A stretch of DNA of 64,000 bases from JADGHX01 sp035760965 (GTDB lineage Bacteria > Pseudomonadota > Gammaproteobacteria > Steroidobacterales > Steroidobacteraceae). Location of the stretch: positions 1 through 64,000 of the forward strand of contig DASTRY010000054.1 in the NCBI GenBank assembly GCA_035760965.1, written 5' to 3'. Positions 56,540-64,000 of the stretch are shown here, piece after piece (the stretch's first letter is position 1; the number at the start of each line of letters is the position of its first letter). The translations under genes were made by a program, and so were the position numbers. A model generated the notes under the pieces. The model ran no database searches and was not told where the DNA came from. It worked only from the letters and a program-made list of their open reading frames with translations.

Positions 56540-58549
56540 TCATGTCGCGCGTTGAGCGCGCAGCCGCGGCTCGCTCTCGCGCGGCACGCGTAGGCGCGCG
56601 ACGGCGCGCTCGAATTGCGCAATGTCGGCCGGCGAGCGCGCGCCGGCATCGCGCCCGTATCGAAGATCGGCGTATCGACTTAGTAGCGGCCGCACGGCCG
56701 CGGCGAGATCGGGCCGTCGAGCGGCCACGTTGTCCGCATACGCGAGCGGCCCCTCGTGCGCCTCGCGCGGCACGCCGGCCTTCGCCAGCTTCGCGCACAA
56801 CCGCGTGTACGCGCGCGCGAGGCGATCCATCGGCGTGGCGCGCAGGGCTCTGCCGACATGCCACGCGACGAAGAGCAACCAGGCCACCAGTCCGCCCGCG
56901 AACAGCCAGCCGAGCGGCTGCCAGTCGCGCGAATCGAAACCGAGCCACGCGAGCAGGTCCATCTGCGCGTTGAGGTCGAAGCGGACGACGCGCTCGTTCC
57001 ACCAATCGTTCAGCGCATCCCAGCGCAGGCGCGCCTCCGCGACCCACGGCGAATCGCGCATCAGACGCTGTGCCGCCGTCATCGCGCCCGGGATCAGGTC
57101 GTACACGCCGCGACGGAGTCGATCGGGGGCGACGACGGCGGTGGGGTCGATGCGCGTCCAGCCTCTGCCGTCGAGCCACACCTCCGCCCAGGCGTGCGCA
57201 TCCGATTGCCGCACGAGGAAGTACTCGCGCACCGGATTCCATTCCCCGCCCTGATAGCCCGTGACGACGCGCGCCGGCACGCCCGCGGCGCGCATCATCG
57301 TGACGAACGCGGACGCGAAGTGCCCGCAGAATCCCTGCCGGGTGTTGAACATGAAGTCGTCGACCGAGTCGCGATCGAGCTTCGGCGGCGTCAGCGTGTA
57401 CTCGAATCCTCCGCGCCGGAACACCGCCAGCACGGCTTGCACGAAGTCCGCATCGCTGCCGACGGCGGCGCGCATCTCGCGCGCGAGTCGCACCGTGCGC
57501 GGGTTGCGGTCCGGCGGCAGCTTCGTGTCGTAGCCGCGCGCGAGCGTGGACGGCGGGCCCGCGGTGGAATTGTGCGTGTAGGAAACCGCTTCGAACGTGA
57601 TGGGGCGCGTGACGGGCTCGTGCGCGATCAGCTGGTGATCGAACATGAGCACTGCGCGGCGTAGCGGGTACTCCGCAACGGTGTCGAGCGCGAACCACCA
57701 GCGCTGCGCGGTCGGCTCCATCGTGACTCGATATCGGTACGCAATGCCCTCGTGCTGGAGCACGGGCTGGCGGTAGTAACCGGTGCCGCGTTTCCAGGTG
57801 AAGCCATCGAACTCGTGCAGCACCGGGCCGCGCCAGTACCGCTCCTCCGGCGGTGGCGTGGGCCCCTCGAAGCGCACCCGGAATGCCGGCTCGTCGGACT
57901 CGCTGAGCTGGGAGATGCCGCCCGGGCTCATCGAATCGCTGAGGCCCGTCACGGCGCTATCCGCCTGCGGCAAAGTCCAGAACGCGCCGACCATGCGCGG
58001 GAAGAACAGGAACATCACCACTGCGAGCGGCGCGGCAAGCCCGAGGCTGCGCGCCGCGAGCGCGCCTGCCGCGTGCGCGGTCAGGCTGTCGCCTTGCTGC
58101 GCGACCACCGCGAGGGCCGTGCAACAGATCCAGGCTTCGAGCAGATACAGCGGCGCGCGCGTCAAACCCTGCCTATCGAGGCATGCGGCGAGCAGCAGGA
58201 AAGCAGTGGCGCCGATGACGACGTAGCGATCGCGCCGCGAGAAGGTTTCGAGCAGCTTGATGGCGCCCATCACGACGAGCAGCGCCGTGCCGGCGCTCAA
58301 TCCGTTCAGCGTGTGGAACTGCGCGAGAACGGCGGCGATCAGCATCATCGCCACGCCGATCTTTGCGAAGCGGCCGGGCAGGCGAATCGCACGGACTTCC
58401 GCCGCGAGTCGCCACCCGACGCAGACGAGCGCCGCGGCCGTTATCCACCATGGCACTCGGTCGATGTGCAGCAACATGGCGCCGACGAGCGCGCTCGCCG
58501 TCCAGGCGAGCGGTGCGCGGATGCGTCGCGGCGGGCGCAGATCAGCCAT
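56540..58549 (-). CDS. Transglutaminase-like membrane protein (TgpA type)
   Basis: A 669-residue inner-membrane protein. About six helices fill residues 10-190, then a periplasmic transglutaminase-like domain has Cys408 (QGFCGHFASAFV), His452 (SDAHAWAEVW) and Asp468 (WTRIDPTAV). One further helix (~555-575) and a cytosolic tail follow. It matches TgpA (DUF3488-transglutaminase) of Pseudomonas. The function is unresolved; it may be a peptidase or amidase. It overlaps the DUF58 gene by 8 bases, in a MoxR-DUF58-TgpA operon. Confidence 0.93.
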   Translation of the reverse strand: MADLRPPRRIRAPLAWTASALVGAMLLHIDRVPWWITAAALVCVGWRLAAEVRAIRLPGRFAKIGVAMMLIAAVLAQFHTLNGLSAGTALLVVMGAIKLLETFSRRDRYVVIGATAFLLLAACLDRQGLTRAPLYLLEAWICCTALAVVAQQGDSLTAHAAGALAARSLGLAAPLAVVMFLFFPRMVGAFWTLPQADSAVTGLSDSMSPGGISQLSESDEPAFRVRFEGPTPPPEERYWRGPVLHEFDGFTWKRGTGYYRQPVLQHEGIAYRYRVTMEPTAQRWWFALDTVAEYPLRRAVLMFDHQLIAHEPVTRPITFEAVSYTHNSTAGPPSTLARGYDTKLPPDRNPRTVRLAREMRAAVGSDADFVQAVLAVFRRGGFEYTLTPPKLDRDSVDDFMFNTRQGFCGHFASAFVTMMRAAGVPARVVTGYQGGEWNPVREYFLVRQSDAHAWAEVWLDGRGWTRIDPTAVVAPDRLRRGVYDLIPGAMTAAQRLMRDSPWVAEARLRWDALNDWWNERVVRFDLNAQMDLLAWLGFDSRDWQPLGWLFAGGLVAWLLFVAWHVGRALRATPMDRLARAYTRLCAKLAKAGVPREAHEGPLAYADNVAARRPDLAAAVRPLLSRYADLRYGRDAGARSPADIAQFERAVARLRVPRESEPRLRAQRAT

Positions 58550-59513
58550 CGTTCGCCGACCGCTGTACGCCATACGCAGCGAGAGCCGCAAGGCAGCGGT
58601 GCCGATGCTCCGGCCCACTGTCCGGCTCGAAGTGGTGGGGCGGGATGGCGAGGCCGTAGCGCTCGCCGCGCGCCTCCGCGTCGACCACCCAGCGCGCGAG
58701 CTGCTCGAGCCTTGCTTCGAGGTCGAGGTGCTCGAGCTTCGCGAAGTCGAACATGCGCAGCTCCGCACCCATCGCGCTGTATTCCTTCACGAGCAGCGGC
58801 GCCCCGCGCGCATAGGCTTTCCATGCGACCTGCCGCGGCGAGTCGCCGTCGCGGAAGGGGCGCAGGAGCAGCCACTCATCCGATCCGGCGAGGCCGCGCG
58901 AGCGCGTCCCGGTTTTCGTGCCGCTGTCGACCGGCATCGGCTGCGCGCCGTACGCGCGCGGATACACGATCATCTCGATGCGCATGTGGATCCAGCTCCA
59001 CGCACGGAACAGGCCGAACGGGAACGTCGACGAGATACGCAGCCGGTCGATGCTCACGATGCCGCGCTTCGGCGCGTCCATCGCAATGCTGAGCTGTGCT
59101 TGCTGGTGCGGCGGAACGTCGGCGCGACCGGGCGCCTCGTCGGTCGGCTCGACCTCGATCTGGTAGCGACGGAAGCTTGCGTCGTTCTGCAGCGTCACTC
59201 GCAATGTTCCGCGCGTGCCCGCGAACGTGGGCAGTGCCGCTGCGCTCGTGAGCGAGGTGCGCACGAGATTGCGGTGGCACTGGTGCATCGTCACGAGTCC
59301 GAAGCCGGTGAGCAGGAACGTGAGGAAGAGCGCGACGCTGTTGCCGTAATTGATCCCGGCGATGAGCATCACGAGCAGCATGACGGCGAAGCCGATGCCG
59401 ACCGGAGTGGGCAGAATGTAAACGCGGCGGCTCGCCAGCTCGACGGGAGGGACATCCGGTCCCTGGCGACGCTTCGCCCAGGCGGCGATCCGGTTACGCA
59501 GGAAGCGCTTCAC
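58542..59513 (-). CDS. DUF58 protein
   Basis: A 323-residue protein with two N-terminal helices (~35-80) and a cytoplasmic or periplasmic beta-rich region. The DUF58 signature (SDEWLLLRPFRDGDSPRQVAWKAYAR) is present, and FPFGLFRAWSW is also typical. The von Willebrand-like fold of the family often partners with MoxR ATPases. GTG at 59513 lies three bases after the MoxR stop. Function is unknown; it probably forms part of a MoxR-dependent envelope system with the transglutaminase-like protein. Confidence 0.92.
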   Translation of the reverse strand: MKRFLRNRIAAWAKRRQGPDVPPVELASRRVYILPTPVGIGFAVMLLVMLIAGINYGNSVALFLTFLLTGFGLVTMHQCHRNLVRTSLTSAAALPTFAGTRGTLRVTLQNDASFRRYQIEVEPTDEAPGRADVPPHQQAQLSIAMDAPKRGIVSIDRLRISSTFPFGLFRAWSWIHMRIEMIVYPRAYGAQPMPVDSGTKTGTRSRGLAGSDEWLLLRPFRDGDSPRQVAWKAYARGAPLLVKEYSAMGAELRMFDFAKLEHLDLEARLEQLARWVVDAEARGERYGLAIPPHHFEPDSGPEHRHRCLAALAAYGVQRSANDG

Positions 59514-59516
59514 GAC

Positions 59517-60442
59517 TCATGGCGGCACGGGCACCGCGCGGATCAGGTCGCGCGCGATCGCAAGTCCGCTGCTGTCTTCGACGGGATCGCGCAGCTCCAG
59601 GCGGTGCGCGACGATCGCGGGCAGCACCGCCTGCACGTCTTCCGGCAGCACGGCGTTGCGGTTGGCGATGTAGGCCCACGCCTGCGCCGAGCGAATGAGT
59701 CCCTGACCCGCGCGCGGCGAGAGCCCGAGCTTCAGGTCGCCGCGCTGGCGCGTGCGGCCGATGAGCGTCTGCGTGTAATCGAGCAGCGCATCCGACACGT
59801 GTACGTTGCGCACGGCCGTTTGCAGCTCGACCACGCCTTGCGGCGTCAGCGCCGGCGGGATGTTCGCCAGCAGATCGCGCCGCTCGCCACTGCGCAGCAG
59901 CTCGCGCTCGTGCGCCGCGTCCGGATAGCCGAGCGTCACGCGCATCAAGAAGCGGTCGAGTTGCGACTCGGGCAATGCGAACGTGCCGAGCTGCTCGTGC
60001 GGGTTCTGCGTCGCGACGACGAAGAACGGCTCCGGCAAGCGATACGTCGTCATGTCGGCGCTCACCTGGCGCTCTTCCATCGCTTCGAGCAGCGCGCTCT
60101 GCGTGCGCGGGCTCGCCCGATTCACTTCGTCCGCGAGCAGAAGCTGGGTGAAGATCGGGCCCTTGCGGAAATCGAACTGCTGGCTCGCCCGATCGAACAC
60201 CGACACGCCGATGATGTCCGCGGGCAGCAGATCGCTCGTGAACTGCACGCGATGCCACGACAGCCCGAGCACGTGCGCGAGCGCATGCGCGAGCGTCGTC
60301 TTGCCGACGCCGGGGACATCCTCGATCAGCAGGTGCCCGCGCGCGAGCAGGCACGCGAAGCACAGCCGGATCTGATCCGGCTTGCCGAGGATGACCTTCT
60401 CGATGGCGGCGAGCGCCGCGGCGAGCTGGGCGGGGCCGGCGC

Positions 60443-60446
<4 letters not shown>
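59517..60446 (-). CDS. MoxR-family AAA+ ATPase
   Basis: A 309-residue chaperone-like ATPase. Walker A is VPGVGKTT (~44-51), Walker B LLLADEVNRA, and sensor 1 is in ATQNPHEQLGTF. The arginine finger region PESQLDRFLMR and the C-terminal lid (SPRAGQGLIRSAQAWA) match MoxR. Such proteins mature or assemble complexes whose partners carry von Willebrand-type domains, here the DUF58 protein. The ATG at 60446 overlaps the valS stop (ATGA). Confidence 0.95.
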
Positions 60447-63217
<2,771 letters not shown>

Positions 63218-63245
63218 TGACCGCTCACTGCTTCGGGAACGCGGG

Positions 63246-63251
63246 ATTATA
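63246..63251 (-). promoter_or_regulatory. Promoter -10 element for valS
   Basis: The minus strand has TATAAT, a perfect sigma70 -10, in GGCTATAATCCCG. It lies 29 bases before the valS ATG, giving a leader of about 22 bases. No strong -35 is seen. The rest of the 215-base space between holC and valS holds only the hairpin at 63366-63384. Confidence 0.5.
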
Positions 63252-63365
63252 GCCAGAGGGGGTGCGGGGGCTGCGGCACAGGTCTCGGCGGGACGGGCGC
63301 GTCACGCTTTTCGCTGAAACGCGACGGTGGGGGTCCGGCGCGAACGTCGGCGCGTCGCGCGCGGC

Positions 63366-63384
63366 GCCTCGCATCAGGCGAGGC
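63366..63384. terminator. Hairpin downstream of holC
   Basis: GCCTCGC and GCGAGGC form a 7-base stem around ATCAG, about 49 bases after the holC stop codon. There is no T-tract, so termination is uncertain, but it precedes the separate valS promoter. Confidence 0.3.
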
Positions 63385-63432
63385 TGAGGCCGGGCATCGG
63401 TCCCGCCGCGCGTCGGTCCTTGGGGCGGGCGC

Positions 63433-63861
63433 TCAGCCGCTGACGTTGTGCGTGTTCGGCTGAATCCCGCGCTCTTTGTATGCGCGAAAGCGCGCGCGAC
63501 CGGCCTGGCGCCGCCCTGGATCGCCATCGATGAACTCCGCGACGCGCTGGGCGGCGTCGGCGCAGGCGGGAACGTCGGCGGCGAGATTGACGAGCACGTC
63601 GAAGGGTATGTTCGGTGGCGTGCCCATGCTGAGCAGCACGGGCGCGACCTCGAAGCCCGCGGCGCTCAAGGGCTCGTGCGGCACGAAGCTGCCGTCGCCG
63701 AAGGTCCAGAGCAGCTCGTCGAACTCCTTGAGCTCGTCGAGCTCGGTGTGCCACACGAGCACGGTATGACCGGCGAGGTACGCCTTCTCGACCACGCGGC
63801 ACGCCGTGCGCAGCCGTGCGCGTGCGGACACTTCCTCCAGAACGTAGAAATCGACGACCAC
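63433..63861 (-). CDS. holC: DNA polymerase III chi subunit
   Basis: A 142-residue clamp-loader accessory protein. The opening VDFYVLEEVS with the ACRVVEKAYLAGHTVLVW segment and LWTFGDGSFVPHEPL match HolC, which links the clamp loader to single-strand binding protein. DVLVNLA and the GRARFRAYKERG tail are also typical. GTG at 63861 is the start. It is the middle gene of pepA-holC-valS, the standard gammaproteobacterial order. Confidence 0.95.
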   Translation of the reverse strand: MVVDFYVLEEVSARARLRTACRVVEKAYLAGHTVLVWHTELDELKEFDELLWTFGDGSFVPHEPLSAAGFEVAPVLLSMGTPPNIPFDVLVNLAADVPACADAAQRVAEFIDGDPGRRQAGRARFRAYKERGIQPNTHNVSG

Positions 63862-63880
63862 GGCAGGCGAATGGCGACCT

Positions 63881-64000
63881 TCAGCGTCCGGCGCGGTGAA
63901 TCAGGAAGTCTGCCAGCAACGGCGTCGGCCGGCCGGTGCTGCCCTTGTTCGCGCCTCCGACGTACGCCGTACCGGCAATGTCGAGGTGCGCCCACTTCAT
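63881..64000 (-). CDS. pepA: Leucyl aminopeptidase PepA, C-terminal end
   Basis: Only the last 39 residues and the stop are in the window; the gene continues to the right. WAHLDIAGTAYVGG, then GSTGRPTPLLADFLIHRA, is the conserved PepA C-terminus. The ATG visible at the edge (64000) is an internal Met codon, not the start. It is 19 bases before holC, as expected for pepA-holC-valS. PepA is a hexameric Mn/Zn aminopeptidase, and in E. coli also a DNA-binding repressor. Confidence 0.93.
   Translation of the reverse strand: MKWAHLDIAGTAYVGGANKGSTGRPTPLLADFLIHRAGR

Overview
The window is chromosomal DNA from a high-GC Gammaproteobacterium, probably close to the Xanthomonadales/Nevskiales/Steroidobacterales. 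This rests on gene order: pepA-holC-valS, metG-apbC-dcd, rnfB-nth, purM-purN beside hda, a CDP-alcohol phosphatidyltransferase and DUF2066, and proS next to a lytic transglycosylase. The placement is an inference, not a database result. Genes are packed tightly, with many ATGA/GTGA stop-start overlaps and no intergenic gap above about 275 bases. I found no tRNA, rRNA, CRISPR array, insertion sequence or attachment site.

Layout. 1-2343: the edge of a secondary-metabolite-like locus (acyl-AMP ligase, cytochrome P450, divergent phosphopantetheinyl transferase). 2447-6118: an envelope/lipid A-type module (DUF374 acyltransferase, family 2 glycosyltransferase, LAB_N membrane protein, ArnT-like transferase). 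6289-11492: a PAS-GGDEF-EAL protein, nadC, a PuuD-like membrane protein, DUF1289, a BON lipoprotein and monothiol glutaredoxin. 11500-15562: a catabolic group (zinc alcohol dehydrogenase, SnoaL-like protein, carotenoid/stilbene oxygenase, divergent HSL-type hydrolase). 15571-18847: RNase T, dihydroorotase and an M17 peptidase. 19054-25245: the pyruvate dehydrogenase operon aceE-aceF-lpdA, with a lipoyl domain also on the E3 subunit. 25275-29349: DUF1841, nth, rnfB, metG. 29383-34297: two PilT-family ATPases beside a HEAT-repeat Ser/Thr kinase. 34537-41744: apbC, dcd, hda, phosphatidyltransferase, DUF2066, purM, purN, DUF3108 and a WrbA-like oxidoreductase.

The most interesting stretch is 41842-47380 (minus strand). 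A 54-residue Cys-containing peptide with a strong ribosome binding site is followed by an intrinsic terminator. Then come an M50 membrane metallopeptidase with a PqqD-like N-terminus, two LpxL-like acyltransferase homologues that lack the usual HX4D/E residues, a lipoprotein alpha/beta hydrolase, an acyl carrier protein and a ketoacyl synthase. The arrangement resembles a ribosomally made, post-translationally modified peptide locus with acyl-chain chemistry attached. I do not recognise it as a described system.

The rest is housekeeping: acylphosphatase, lytic transglycosylase, proS, pssA, uracil-DNA glycosylase, rimI, prfC, an MFS transporter, an MtfA-like peptidase, a transglutaminase-DUF58-MoxR operon, valS, holC and the 3' end of pepA.
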